DNA of 64,000 nt from Nakamurella flava (GTDB taxonomy: Bacteria > Actinomycetota > Actinomycetes > Mycobacteriales > Nakamurellaceae), in NCBI RefSeq assembly GCF_005298075.1, contig NZ_SZZH01000004.1:124001-188000 (forward strand), given 5' to 3'. This document shows, piece after piece, positions 49,859-58,976 of this stretch. A program made the translations under genes and the position numbers. How positions within the stretch are numbered: position 1 is the stretch's first letter; each line of letters starts with the position of its first letter. The notes under the pieces are model-generated. The model did no database searches. It was given only the letters and a program-made list of their open reading frames with translations, and was not told the DNA's origin.

Positions 49859-52711
49859 TCACCGACCGGTCTGGTCAGGTCGCCGGCGCCACCGGACCAG
49901 CAGGGCCGCGCCGGCGGCCAGGGCCAGGAGCCCGACGGCGGTCGGGACGCCCAGGTCGGCGCCGGTGGCGGCCAGCCAGCCCCGGGGCGTGCCGCGACCA
50001 CCGTTTTCACCGTCCGCATCGCGTGGGCCTGCCGCCATGGCCAGCACGGTCGTCGTCGTGCTCGTGGTGCACGGGTCGGCAGTGGACGGACCGGTGGTGG
50101 TCGATCCGTTCGTCGGGTCCGTGCTGGTCGTCGTCGTGCTGGTCGCCGGCGTGGTGATGGTCGGCGGGGTGGTGGTCGGTACCGAGGTGGTGGTCTCCGG
50201 GTCGGGGGCGTCGACCATCACGGTGCCCTGGGCGATTCGGCCCGACCCGGCGCCCACTGCGGTGACCGGGTAGGACCCGGCGGGTGCCCCGCCTACATCG
50301 ACGGCCAGGCTCAGGACGCCGCCGGAGTCGGCGACCGGTGTCGGGGTGGACGAGGGCAACCCGGTGATCGTCACCGTCTCCCCGGGTCGGAAGCCGTCCG
50401 CCCGCAGGATCGTGTCCGTGGCCTCGTCCTGGGTGGCCGTCACGGTCAGCGGCACCGGTTCGGCCAGCGCCTCGGCACACACGTCGCCCTGCTCGCCGAA
50501 TCGGACGGGATCGGTCGACCCGGCCGGTCGGAAGGCGGCATCGACCGTCACCCGGTCCGGCACCGCCCCCGTCACCAGGGTCTGCGTGAGGCGCAGCCCG
50601 ACGCCCGTGGTTCCGGCGCGCACCGGCATTCCCACCGCGACACACCTCTCACCGGCGGGTATCTCGGCCCAGCGGACCCGGTCCTCCCCGGGTCCCTGGT
50701 CGTTGGAGAGGGCCAACTGGGTCCAGACGCCGACGGTCTGGTCGACGGCGCGGTCCAGGACCAGGGCCATCTTGACGGTCTGCCGGTCCCCGGTGAGGTC
50801 CACCTTGGTCGGCCGCAGGTCCAGCGAGGGAAGGTCCGGGACGGCCGGCGCCCCGACACCGGCGTCACCGGCGGAGACGTCGCCGAGCAGGATGCCACCC
50901 GCCGCCGTCAGGGGCCGGATCCGCAGTTCGGCCACCCGGCCGAGGTCGATGCCGACCAGGGAGTCGAGCGGGACGCGGACCCCGCGGAGGACGATCTTGC
51001 GCAGCTGCGGGGATGCCCCGGGCAGCACGTCCAGGGCGGGGGCGAGCCGGGTGGGGTCCACCGTGGCCACCCCACCGTCGCTGTCCACGACATCGAGGGC
51101 GATGTCGGTGGAGCCGGCGACGGAGTCGTCCGGGGCCAGGGCCAGATCGAGGAAGCCGCGGCCGGTCAGGTCGGCGGCTTCGGGTCGCACCGTGACGGTC
51201 AGTGCCGCGTCCGGCGAGGTCCAGCTCAGGTGGGCCATCGGAGTGCGGGGGACCGCCTGGGCCAGAGAGATCGGGGCGAAGTGCGGGAGCTGGTCGCCGT
51301 CCAGGGCGGAGCAGGCCGGGAGCGCCCCGGGCAGGAGGTCCGGGAAGGTCGTCCGGTCCTCGGCCTGACGAGCGGTCCCCGCGCAGATCTCGGCCTGCGC
51401 GTCCCCCTCGGCGCGCACGGCGCCGGTTGTCGGGACCGTCGTGCTCTCGCCGCTGTCCGACCGGGTCCAGCCCTCGGCGAAGCGGGTCAGGTCGAGCCGG
51501 GTGCCGGCGGGGGCCTGGGCGGTGACCCGGACGTCGGCGGCGGCCAGGGCCGCGGTCGCGGCCGGGTCGGTCCCGGCGAACGGGTCCGGCAGCGGGCCGG
51601 ACGCCGTCCCGTCCAGCATCGGGCGCAGCGTGTCGTCGCCGAGCAGGGTGGTGCGGAACAGCGCGAGCAGATAGGCCGAGGCCACCGCCCGCTGCTGGGT
51701 CTGGGTCAGCCGCGCGGGGGCGGTCGGCCCGCAGACCCGGGCGTTGACCGGGTCGTCGTCGAAGAGGTGTTCGATGTCATCGACCCCACCCACCGGGAAT
51801 CCGCCCGGCGACCAGATCGCGTTGAAGAAGTTGTGGTTGGCCCCCATGACCAGCACCGTCGACCGCAGGACCGAATCGTTCAAGTCCCGGGAGGCGTCGA
51901 TGTACTGCTGGGCGTTGTCGGAATCGCAGTAGCCGAGCACCACGGCGGTGGTCACGCCGGGCAGGGTCAGGCCGAGGAACGGGGCGGCGGCCAGCGGCAT
52001 GACCGCCTTGATCGGGTACGGGTGTGCCCGCTGGGTGTTGAGCTGGGTGGCCCGCACCACGCCTTCGCCGCCTCGGGAGTGGCCCATCAGGCCGACCCGG
52101 CTCAGGTCAAGAGTGCCGCGCAGCTCGGCCGGGAATCCGGGCGAGCCCAGCGGTGACGTGGCGGCGGCGAGTCGGTCCAGGGTGTCCAGGACGAGCTGGC
52201 CGCGGGCCCGCGCGCCGTAGTCGGTGGATCCTCCGTCGGCGTTGTTGATGGCCAGGGCGGAGATCGACACCACGGCGATGCCCTGGCGGGCCAGGGCCTC
52301 CGCCGCGTCGGCGTACCCCAGGTAGCTCGGGATGGCGCCCTGACGGCAGGGCCAGCTGTCCCCGTCCTCGACGCACACGCGGTGCTGACCGTGCAGGAAG
52401 ACCACCACCGGGCTGGGGGTCGACGCTGCGGCCGGCAGGTAGACCCGGCCGCGCAGCTCACCCAGGGCGTCCGGAATGCCGGCCAGCGGCACCACTTCGT
52501 CGCCGAGGTCGTAGTCGACGACGTGCACTCCGACGGGGTCCACCGCCGGGAGCACGGGTGCGGCACGGACCGGTGTCGCGGCGGATGCGCCGACGACGGG
52601 TGCGGCTCCGATCGGCAGGGACAGGGCAAGCACCAGCGCGGCCGCCACCGCAGCACCGCGTCGGCCGATCCGCCTCCCGACGCTGCCCGCCCGTGTGCCC
52701 GACCCGTTCAT
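49859..52711 (-). CDS. Cell-wall-anchored alpha/beta hydrolase with LAATG sortase motif
   Basis: The 950-residue protein has a signal peptide (about residues 10-45, RRGAAVAAALVLALSLPIGAAPVVGA). A secreted alpha/beta hydrolase domain follows (VVVFLHGQHRVC; GLMGHSRGGEGVVRA with Ser in GHSRG; YCDSDNAQQY). Then come beta-rich domains, a Thr/Pro/Ser-rich stalk of about 60 residues, and a C-terminal LAATG, hydrophobic helix and RWRRRP tail. LAxTG is the class E sortase signal of high-GC actinobacteria. It would be displayed on the wall as an esterase or lipase acting on an outside polymer or lipid. It stands alone. Confidence 0.82.
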   Translation of the reverse strand: MNGSGTRAGSVGRRIGRRGAAVAAALVLALSLPIGAAPVVGASAATPVRAAPVLPAVDPVGVHVVDYDLGDEVVPLAGIPDALGELRGRVYLPAAASTPSPVVVFLHGQHRVCVEDGDSWPCRQGAIPSYLGYADAAEALARQGIAVVSISALAINNADGGSTDYGARARGQLVLDTLDRLAAATSPLGSPGFPAELRGTLDLSRVGLMGHSRGGEGVVRATQLNTQRAHPYPIKAVMPLAAAPFLGLTLPGVTTAVVLGYCDSDNAQQYIDASRDLNDSVLRSTVLVMGANHNFFNAIWSPGGFPVGGVDDIEHLFDDDPVNARVCGPTAPARLTQTQQRAVASAYLLALFRTTLLGDDTLRPMLDGTASGPLPDPFAGTDPAATAALAAADVRVTAQAPAGTRLDLTRFAEGWTRSDSGESTTVPTTGAVRAEGDAQAEICAGTARQAEDRTTFPDLLPGALPACSALDGDQLPHFAPISLAQAVPRTPMAHLSWTSPDAALTVTVRPEAADLTGRGFLDLALAPDDSVAGSTDIALDVVDSDGGVATVDPTRLAPALDVLPGASPQLRKIVLRGVRVPLDSLVGIDLGRVAELRIRPLTAAGGILLGDVSAGDAGVGAPAVPDLPSLDLRPTKVDLTGDRQTVKMALVLDRAVDQTVGVWTQLALSNDQGPGEDRVRWAEIPAGERCVAVGMPVRAGTTGVGLRLTQTLVTGAVPDRVTVDAAFRPAGSTDPVRFGEQGDVCAEALAEPVPLTVTATQDEATDTILRADGFRPGETVTITGLPSSTPTPVADSGGVLSLAVDVGGAPAGSYPVTAVGAGSGRIAQGTVMVDAPDPETTTSVPTTTPPTITTPATSTTTTSTDPTNGSTTTGPSTADPCTTSTTTTVLAMAAGPRDADGENGGRGTPRGWLAATGADLGVPTAVGLLALAAGAALLVRWRRRPDQTGR

Positions 52712-52859
52712 CCGCCCCGCCCCCCGTCGTCCCGGCCGCGGTCCGGCCGGCCGAGTAGTCAGGACGCAGAGTAGCCATCAACTACGTCGCGTCACCATCA
52801 ACGTGGGCGCGGAGGCCACGATCACGTTCTCACCACTGCGGTCGGCGCGACTGCGGCCA

Positions 52860-53174
52860 TCACCCGAAGTACAGGTGGTGGTGCAGCCGGCACCGCGGAT
52901 TGAACGCGGCACCGCAGTGCGGACAGCCGTCGGCGACGACGTACTCCTCGATGGCCAGGGTCCGCCGGCACACCCCGCAGGCCACCGCCTGGACCTGCCG
53001 CTCGGTCGCCGGCCACACCACCGCCGGGTGGTCGGCGCATTCGGCGTGGCAGAGGTGGCAGCCGTAATAGGGCTCGCAGCAGGCGAACCGGATCGCCACG
53101 ACGTCGACCTCGGTGCGGTAGTGCGTGCACCTGCTCTGCGCGTCGACCAGCCGCCCCGCCAGCTCCACCGTCAT
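52860..53174 (-). CDS. CHY-type zinc-finger protein
   Basis: The 104-residue protein is a compact zinc-ribbon with CTHYRTEVDVVAIRFACCEPYYGCHLCHAEC and a following CGVCRRTL, VADGCPHCGAAFNPRC and LHHHLYFG. Many Cys/His pairs are spaced as in the CHY zinc-finger family. Bacterial members are of unknown function. It begins 10 bases after the stop of the amidase and may be carried on the same long transcript. Confidence 0.82.
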   Translation of the reverse strand: MTVELAGRLVDAQSRCTHYRTEVDVVAIRFACCEPYYGCHLCHAECADHPAVVWPATERQVQAVACGVCRRTLAIEEYVVADGCPHCGAAFNPRCRLHHHLYFG

Positions 53175-53184
53175 GGATCCCAGG

Positions 53185-54591
53185 CTAGAACTCCCCGCGC
53201 ACCAGCTCCTCCACTGCCGCGGCGGCCCCCAGCAGGAACGCGTCCCGCCCGTGGGCGGCGACGATCTGGATGCCGATGGGCAGGCCGTCGGCGGTGCGGG
53301 CGAACGGCAGGCTGACCGCCGGGCACCCGGTGGCGGTCACGTAGTAGGCCGCGCGCATCCAGGCCAGGTAGTCGCCCACCGGCTCGCCGTTGATGTGGCT
53401 CGGGTACTCCTGGTCGGCCGGGAACGGCGGCACCTGGGCGGCCGGCAGGACCAGCAGATCGTGCTCGCGGAAGAACAGCCGCATCCGCTCGGACAGCTGG
53501 GTCCGCAACCGGTAGGCCCGGGCCACGTCCGCGCCCGACAAGTGTTCACCGGCGCGGATGTTCGCTTCCAGTGACGGTTTGAACGCGTCCGGGTTCGCCG
53601 CCAGCAGGGCGCCGAACTTCGCCTGGAAATGCCAGGCCCGCAACGTGCGGAACACCTCGTCGGCCTCGTCCAGCGCCGGATGTTCGGCCGTGACCGTCGC
53701 CCCGGCGCCGGTGAGGGCAGCGGCCGACGACTGCACCGCGGCCGCCACCTCGTGGTCGACCGCGAACGCGCCACCCAGGTCCACCGAGACCGCGACCCGC
53801 CGCCCGGCCAGCGAGACCGGTTGCGCCGAGGCGAACGTCGAGCCGGGATCCCCCAGCGCCTGCGGCGCCCGCGGGTCGGGTCCGGCCATCACCGACAGCA
53901 GCAGGGCCAGGTCGCCGACGTTGCGGGCCATCGGCCCACCCACCGATGTCGTCTCCCACTGGTTGTAGAGCGGCCACTCCGGCACCCGCCCCAGGGAGGG
54001 ACGCAGACCGACCACCCCGCAGAACGACGCCGGATTGCGCAACGACCCGGCCATGTCCGAACCGTCCGCCAACGGCACCATCCCGGCGGCCAGCGCACAC
54101 GCCGCACCCCCGGAGGAACCGCCGGCCGACCGGCGCGGATCGATCGGGTTGCGGGTGAGCCCGAAGACCCGGTTGAAGGTGTGCGATCCGGCGGCGAACT
54201 CCGGCACGTTCGTGCGACCGATGACCACCACCCCGGCCCGCCGGACCCGTTCCACGATCAACTCGTCCTGCTCGGGGACGTGGTCGGCGAACAGCGGCGA
54301 GCCGTAGGTGGTGGGCCATCCGGCGACGGCGTGGGTGTCCTTGAACGCGAACGGCAGCCCGTGCAGCGGACCCAGTGGCCCGCCGGCGGCCTGGGCCTCG
54401 TCGGCGGCCGCGGCCGCGGCCCGGGCCCGTTCCGGATCGAGCGAGACGACGGCGTTCAGCTCGGGGTTGCGGTCGGCGATCCGGTCCAGGTGCAGGTCGA
54501 GCAATTCCCGGGCGGAGATCTCTGACCGCCGGAGTGCGGCCAACTGCTTGCGGGCCGACGAGTCGACCGTCAGAGCGTCGGACGAGCTCAC
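53185..54591 (-). CDS. Amidase-signature hydrolase 2
   Basis: The 468-residue protein has the amidase triad Lys84 (FAFKDTH), Ser159 (SAGGSSGG) and Ser183 (DGSDMAGSLRNPAS), and is a close paralog of the amidase next to the barbiturase. Its GTG start overlaps the CoxG stop by 4 bases (GTGA). It therefore belongs to the permease-molybdoenzyme operon. Two related amidases in one proposed regulon suggest two amide steps, or separate handling of the uracil and thymine branches (malonyl- and methylmalonyl-type products). Confidence 0.86.
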   Translation of the reverse strand: MSSSDALTVDSSARKQLAALRRSEISARELLDLHLDRIADRNPELNAVVSLDPERARAAAAAADEAQAAGGPLGPLHGLPFAFKDTHAVAGWPTTYGSPLFADHVPEQDELIVERVRRAGVVVIGRTNVPEFAAGSHTFNRVFGLTRNPIDPRRSAGGSSGGAACALAAGMVPLADGSDMAGSLRNPASFCGVVGLRPSLGRVPEWPLYNQWETTSVGGPMARNVGDLALLLSVMAGPDPRAPQALGDPGSTFASAQPVSLAGRRVAVSVDLGGAFAVDHEVAAAVQSSAAALTGAGATVTAEHPALDEADEVFRTLRAWHFQAKFGALLAANPDAFKPSLEANIRAGEHLSGADVARAYRLRTQLSERMRLFFREHDLLVLPAAQVPPFPADQEYPSHINGEPVGDYLAWMRAAYYVTATGCPAVSLPFARTADGLPIGIQIVAAHGRDAFLLGAAAAVEELVRGEF

Positions 54592-55259
54592 CGGCGACGG
54601 CCGAGCACCGCTCCGACGGCCACCCCGGCCAGCGCCACCCCGGCTCCGGCCAGCAAACCGATGAGCAGGTCCTTTGGACCGCCCGCCCCGGCGGCGGACG
54701 GCGCCTTGCCGGGCGTGGTGAACACCTGCCCGGCCGCGGGGGCGGCCACCGGCTCCGCCGAGGACTGACCCGGCTGGTTGGCCGCCGGCGCAGCGGACTC
54801 GGAAGCCGCCGTGGGGACGCCGTTCTCGATCGCCTTGGCCACGTTGCCGAAGAACTCCGCCGCCATCCGCTTGGACACCGACGTCAGCATCCGCTGCCCG
54901 ACCCCACCGACCATGCCGCCGACCACGGCGTCGGCCTCGTAGTCGATGCGGGTCGACCCGGGGGTCGCCTCGTTGAACGACACCACCACGGTGGCGTCCA
55001 CCGTGCCCGGCGCCCCCGAACCGGACAGCTTCATCGTCAGGGCGGAACGTTCCTTGAGGTCGTAGAGCGAACACGCGCCCCGGTAGGTGCCCTTGATGGC
55101 CGCCACCCCGGCGGTCACCGTCATGTCGTAGGCGTTGTCGCCGGTCGCGGTCAGCCGCTCGCACCCCGGGATGGTCGCGGCCAGCACCTTCGGGTCGAGC
55201 AGGGCGTCCCAGACGACCGGGATCGCGTACGAGACGACGTTCGAGCCGTAGATCTTCAC
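54588..55259 (-). CDS. CoxG-type SRPBCC membrane-anchored protein
   Basis: The 223-residue protein has an N-terminal SRPBCC fold of the CoxG family: VVWDALLDPKVLAATIPGCERLTATGDNAYDMTVTAGVAAIKGTYRGACSL. An Ala/Pro linker (about 150-195) follows, then a C-terminal transmembrane helix ending LGRRR. CoxG recruits carbon-monoxide-dehydrogenase-type enzymes to the membrane so electrons reach the respiratory chain. It overlaps CoxL by 4 bases (GTGA). A quinone-linked pyrimidine oxidation rather than an NAD-linked one is suggested. Confidence 0.85.
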   Translation of the reverse strand: MKIYGSNVVSYAIPVVWDALLDPKVLAATIPGCERLTATGDNAYDMTVTAGVAAIKGTYRGACSLYDLKERSALTMKLSGSGAPGTVDATVVVSFNEATPGSTRIDYEADAVVGGMVGGVGQRMLTSVSKRMAAEFFGNVAKAIENGVPTAASESAAPAANQPGQSSAEPVAAPAAGQVFTTPGKAPSAAGAGGPKDLLIGLLAGAGVALAGVAVGAVLGRRR

Positions 55260-57646
55260 TGTGTGTGCTCCAGGCGCAGGGTGAACAGGTCGGACGGGGA
55301 GATGGGCATCGCCGTGACGGGCAGCTTCTCGGCGTCCTCGATGGCCGCGGCGAGCACCGCGGAACCGGGGATGACGCCGGCCTCGCCGGCCCCCTTGATG
55401 CCCAGCGGGTTCAGCGGGGACGGCGTCTCGAGGTGGTCGACGGCGATGCCGTCGGGGATCTCCGAGACGTACGGGATGAGGAAGTCCATGAACGAGGCGT
55501 TGAGCAGCTGGCCGGCGTCGTCGTAGGCCATCCGCTCGTAGAGGGCGCCGCCGATGCCCTGGGCCACGCCGCCGTGGATCTGCCCCTCGACGATCATCGG
55601 GTTGATGAGGTGCCCGCAGTCGTGGACGACGGCGTACTTGTGGATGGTGATCTCGGCGGTGTCCTCGCTGGTCTCCACGATCGCGGCGTGCATGCCGGAG
55701 GCGAACGTGGCCCGATCGGGCGAATAGAAGTCCTTGCCCTCCAGTCCCGGCTCCTCGCCGCGCGGGACCGGCGGACGGTCCGGGTGGCCGACCGAGAACT
55801 GCGTGGCCAGCTTCGATTTCTCGTCGAACGCGTAGCGCAGCGGGTTGGACAGCACGGCCACGGTGCCGAGGTCGATGGAGGTGCCCGGCGAACCCTTCAC
55901 CGAGACGACCCCGTCGACGATCTGCAGGTCGTCGGGATCGGCCTCCAGCGCGTCGGCCGCGATCTTGAGCGCTTTCTCCTTGGCCCGCTTGGCGGCCAGG
56001 TGGATGGCTGACCCGCTCATCACCGCGGCCCGGGAGGCGTAGGTGCCGACCGCGTACGGCATCCGCCGGGTGTCGCCGGTGACGACCTCGACGTCCTCGA
56101 ACTTCACCCCCAGCTCGTCGGCGACCAGCTGGGCGAAGACGGTCGCGTGGCCCTGGCCCTGGGTGGTCAGCCCGGTCGCGACCTTGACCTTGCCCGTCGT
56201 CTCGATGTGCACGTGCCCGCCCTCGTAGGGTCCGACCCCGGTGCCCTCGACGTAGCAGGCCAGTCCGATCCCGAAACGCCGCCCCTGGGCGGCCATCTCG
56301 GCCTGCAGCGCGGGGAAGTCGTCCCAGCCGATGAGCGCCTTGATCTTCTCGAGCGACTGCGGGTAGTCGCCCGAGTCGTAGATCAGCGGGCGGCCGTCCT
56401 GGAAGATCAGACCGTGGTCGAAGGGGAACTCGTCCGGCCGGATGAAGTTGACCGCCCGGACCTGCGTGCGGTCCTTGCCGAGGTACTGGGCGATGGCGTC
56501 CATGGTGCGTTCCATGGCGAAGACGCCCTGCGGCCGGCCCGCCCCGCGGTACGGGGTGACGATGACGGTGTTGGTGTACAGCGACTCGAAGACGACCCGG
56601 TAGTTCTGCGGCTTGTAGGGGCCGAGCAACTGGGTCGAGGTGATGATCGGCACGATGAGCCCGTACGGCGTGTAGGCCCCGTGGTCGTGCCAGAACTCGA
56701 CGTCCAGGCCGAGGATGCGGCCCTCGTCGTCGAAACCGACCTCGATGTGCTGGTCCTGGCCGCGCTCGTGCGCCGAAGAGATGAAGTGCTCGCGGCGGTC
56801 CTCGGTGAACTTCACCATCCGGCCGAGCAGCTTCGCGGCCATCGGCACGAGCAGGTCCTCGGGCCACGGGTGGTTGATCTTGACACCGAAGCCACCCCCG
56901 ACGTCGGGGGTGATGACGTCGACCTGCCCGAGATCCAGGCCCATCTTGACCGCGACGGCCGCCCGCACCCCGGTCGCCGTCTGGGTCGAGGCCCACAGCT
57001 GCAGACGGTTCAGGTCGCGATCCCACCGGGCGACCACACCGCGGCCCTCCATCGGCATGCAGGCACTGCGTTCGATCGACAGATCGAGCGACAGGCGATG
57101 GGGGGCTCCGGCGATCGCGGCCTGGGCATCACCGACGTTCTGTTCGAAGTGGGCGGCGACGTTGCCGGGGATGTCGTCATGCACCAGGTTCCGGGCCGCC
57201 CGCGCGGTCGGGATGCCGACCACCGGGGTGAGCACCTCGTAGTCGACGACGATCTGGCCGACGGCATCCTCGGCCACGTACCGGTCGTCGGCGACGACGA
57301 AGGCGATGGCCTCGCCGACGTAGTTGACCTCGTCCTTGGCCAGCGCGTACTGGGTGCGCCCGTGGGTGAGCGCCGGGTGCGGGATCAGCAGCGGCAGCGG
57401 CTCGGCCATCTCCGGGGTGAAGTCGGCCAGGTCGTCGTAGGTGAAGACGGCGTGCACACCGTCCATGTCGAGCAGCGCCGAGACGTCGATGTCGATGATG
57501 CGGGCATGCGCGTGGGGCGACCGGAGCACGGCGGCGTGCAGGGTGCCGTTCTCGACGGCGACGTCGTCGACGTACCGGCCCTGGCCGCGGAGGAACCGCT
57601 GGTCCTCGACGCGCTGGACCCGCTGGCCCATCAACTTCGTCGTCAT
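55256..57646 (-). CDS. Molybdenum hydroxylase large subunit (CoxL form II / XdhA-type)
   Basis: The 796-residue protein has the molybdopterin-enzyme layout: GRYVDDV, NHPWPEDLLVPMAAKLLGR, PYRGAGRPQGVFAMER (365-371), GLTTQGQGHATVFAQLVADELG, and near the end LGIKGAGEAGVIPGSAVLAA with the catalytic Glu. The loop is PYRGAGR, not the AYRCSFR of true CO dehydrogenase, so it does not oxidise CO. Form II members hydroxylate N-heterocycles. With the uracil-type permease before it and a barbiturase in the same proposed regulon, the best-fitting role is oxidation of uracil and thymine to barbiturates. This role is inference. Confidence 0.85.
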   Translation of the reverse strand: MTTKLMGQRVQRVEDQRFLRGQGRYVDDVAVENGTLHAAVLRSPHAHARIIDIDVSALLDMDGVHAVFTYDDLADFTPEMAEPLPLLIPHPALTHGRTQYALAKDEVNYVGEAIAFVVADDRYVAEDAVGQIVVDYEVLTPVVGIPTARAARNLVHDDIPGNVAAHFEQNVGDAQAAIAGAPHRLSLDLSIERSACMPMEGRGVVARWDRDLNRLQLWASTQTATGVRAAVAVKMGLDLGQVDVITPDVGGGFGVKINHPWPEDLLVPMAAKLLGRMVKFTEDRREHFISSAHERGQDQHIEVGFDDEGRILGLDVEFWHDHGAYTPYGLIVPIITSTQLLGPYKPQNYRVVFESLYTNTVIVTPYRGAGRPQGVFAMERTMDAIAQYLGKDRTQVRAVNFIRPDEFPFDHGLIFQDGRPLIYDSGDYPQSLEKIKALIGWDDFPALQAEMAAQGRRFGIGLACYVEGTGVGPYEGGHVHIETTGKVKVATGLTTQGQGHATVFAQLVADELGVKFEDVEVVTGDTRRMPYAVGTYASRAAVMSGSAIHLAAKRAKEKALKIAADALEADPDDLQIVDGVVSVKGSPGTSIDLGTVAVLSNPLRYAFDEKSKLATQFSVGHPDRPPVPRGEEPGLEGKDFYSPDRATFASGMHAAIVETSEDTAEITIHKYAVVHDCGHLINPMIVEGQIHGGVAQGIGGALYERMAYDDAGQLLNASFMDFLIPYVSEIPDGIAVDHLETPSPLNPLGIKGAGEAGVIPGSAVLAAAIEDAEKLPVTAMPISPSDLFTLRLEHTQ

Positions 57647-58140
57647 GACGCCGCCTTGTCGGACGCACCGATCTGCGCCGCCCGCTCGACCGCCTTCACG
57701 ATGTTCTGGTAGCCGGTACAGCGACACAGGTTGCCGGCGATCATCTCTCGGGCCTGCTCGTGCGACGGGCACGGGTTCTCCCGCAGCCCGGCGGTGATGG
57801 TCGTCAGGAATCCCGGGGTGCAGAATCCGCACTGCAGGCCGTGGCACTCGGCGAACGCCTGCTGCACCGGGCTCAGGGTCCCGTCCGGTGCGGCCAGCCC
57901 CTCCACCGTGGTGATCTCGTGGTCGGCGGCCGAGACGGCCAGCATCAGGCAGGAGCGCACCGGGTCACCGTCGACCAGGACGGTGCACGCCCCGCAGACC
58001 CCGTGCTCGCAGCCGACGTGGGTGCCGGTCAGGCCGACGTCGTGCCGCAGGGCGTCGGACAGAAGCCGCCGGGCCGGGACCTCCACCCGATGGGTCACCC
58101 CGTTCACGGTCAACCGGACGGGGTGCAACTCCTCGCTCAT
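57643..58140 (-). CDS. Molybdenum hydroxylase [2Fe-2S] subunit (CoxS type)
   Basis: The 165-residue protein carries both iron-sulfur clusters: Cys44, Cys49, Cys52 and Cys64 (GCEHGVCGACTVLVDGDPVRSC), and Cys104, Cys107, Cys139 and Cys141 (QCGFCTPG and NLCRCTGY). It relays electrons from the molybdenum site to FAD. It overlaps CoxL and CoxM by 4 bases each (ATGA), so subunits are made in balance. Length fits the family (about 160). Confidence 0.92.
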   Translation of the reverse strand: MSEELHPVRLTVNGVTHRVEVPARRLLSDALRHDVGLTGTHVGCEHGVCGACTVLVDGDPVRSCLMLAVSAADHEITTVEGLAAPDGTLSPVQQAFAECHGLQCGFCTPGFLTTITAGLRENPCPSHEQAREMIAGNLCRCTGYQNIVKAVERAAQIGASDKAAS

Positions 58141-58976
58141 CGCTCTGCTCCTTCGGCGTGGGCCCGCGCGGCCCGGACCACCCGGCGGGTCAGCACCCGC
58201 ACCAGTTGGGCGCGGTACGCGGCAGTGGCATGGATGTCGTCGCCCGGGTCGAGGTGGGCCAGGGCGGCGTCGCCGAGTTCGGTCTCATCGACCCCGGTCA
58301 GGTCGACGACGGTCGGCAGATCACCGGCCGACAGGTAACCCACCCGGACCGTCTCATCCTGCCCGCGGCCGGTGACCAGCGCAGCCGCGCCGACCAGGGC
58401 GTAGTCGCCGTGCCGGCGGGCGATCTCGCTGAACGCGACCCCGGCCCCCGGCGCCAGGGCCGGGAAGAAGGCGGCGACGGCGATCTCGTCGTGCGCGAGG
58501 GAGGATTCGAGCGGTCCGACGTAGAGGTCGGGGGCGGCGATGGTGCGCCGGCCGGACGGGCCCTGGACCTCCACCGATCCCCCGGTCAGCAGCAGGACGA
58601 CCGGCATCTCGGCCGCGGCGTCGGCGTGCACCAGCGAGCCGACGGTCGTGCCGCGGTTGCGGATGGTGGCGTGGGCGACGTTCGCCAGGGCCAGGCTCAC
58701 CAGCGGTTGCACCCGGCGGACGTCCGGATCGGCCAGCACCGCGGCGTGCCGGGCCAGCGCCCCGATCCGCACCCCCCGCTCGTCGACCTCGATGGCATCC
58801 AGACCGGGGATCTCATTGATGTCGACCAGCAGGGACGGGGCGGCGAGCCGCATGGACAGCAGGGGGATCAGGCTCTGCCCACCGGCCAGCACCTTGGCGC
58901 CGGAATCGGCGGCCAGCTCCCGCACCGCCTCGGCGACGGTGGACGGGCGGCGGTAGCCGAAGGGGGCGGGCTTCAT
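58137..58976 (-). CDS. Molybdenum hydroxylase FAD subunit (CoxM type)
   Basis: The 279-residue protein has the FAD-binding pattern KVLAGGQSLIPLLSMRLA near residue 30 and the second FAD contact ATIRNRGTTVGSLVHADAAAEMP, both typical of the CoxM/XdhB family. It takes electrons from the Fe-S subunit and passes them to the membrane. Overlaps by 4 bases with the permease and with CoxS place it second in the operon. Confidence 0.9.
   Translation of the reverse strand: MKPAPFGYRRPSTVAEAVRELAADSGAKVLAGGQSLIPLLSMRLAAPSLLVDINEIPGLDAIEVDERGVRIGALARHAAVLADPDVRRVQPLVSLALANVAHATIRNRGTTVGSLVHADAAAEMPVVLLLTGGSVEVQGPSGRRTIAAPDLYVGPLESSLAHDEIAVAAFFPALAPGAGVAFSEIARRHGDYALVGAAALVTGRGQDETVRVGYLSAGDLPTVVDLTGVDETELGDAALAHLDPGDDIHATAAYRAQLVRVLTRRVVRAARAHAEGAER

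Noticed and set aside
55256-58976. A true aerobic carbon monoxide dehydrogenase
   Set aside because: The active-site loop reads PYRGAGR, the form II pattern, and lacks the AYRCSFR Cys needed for CO oxidation.
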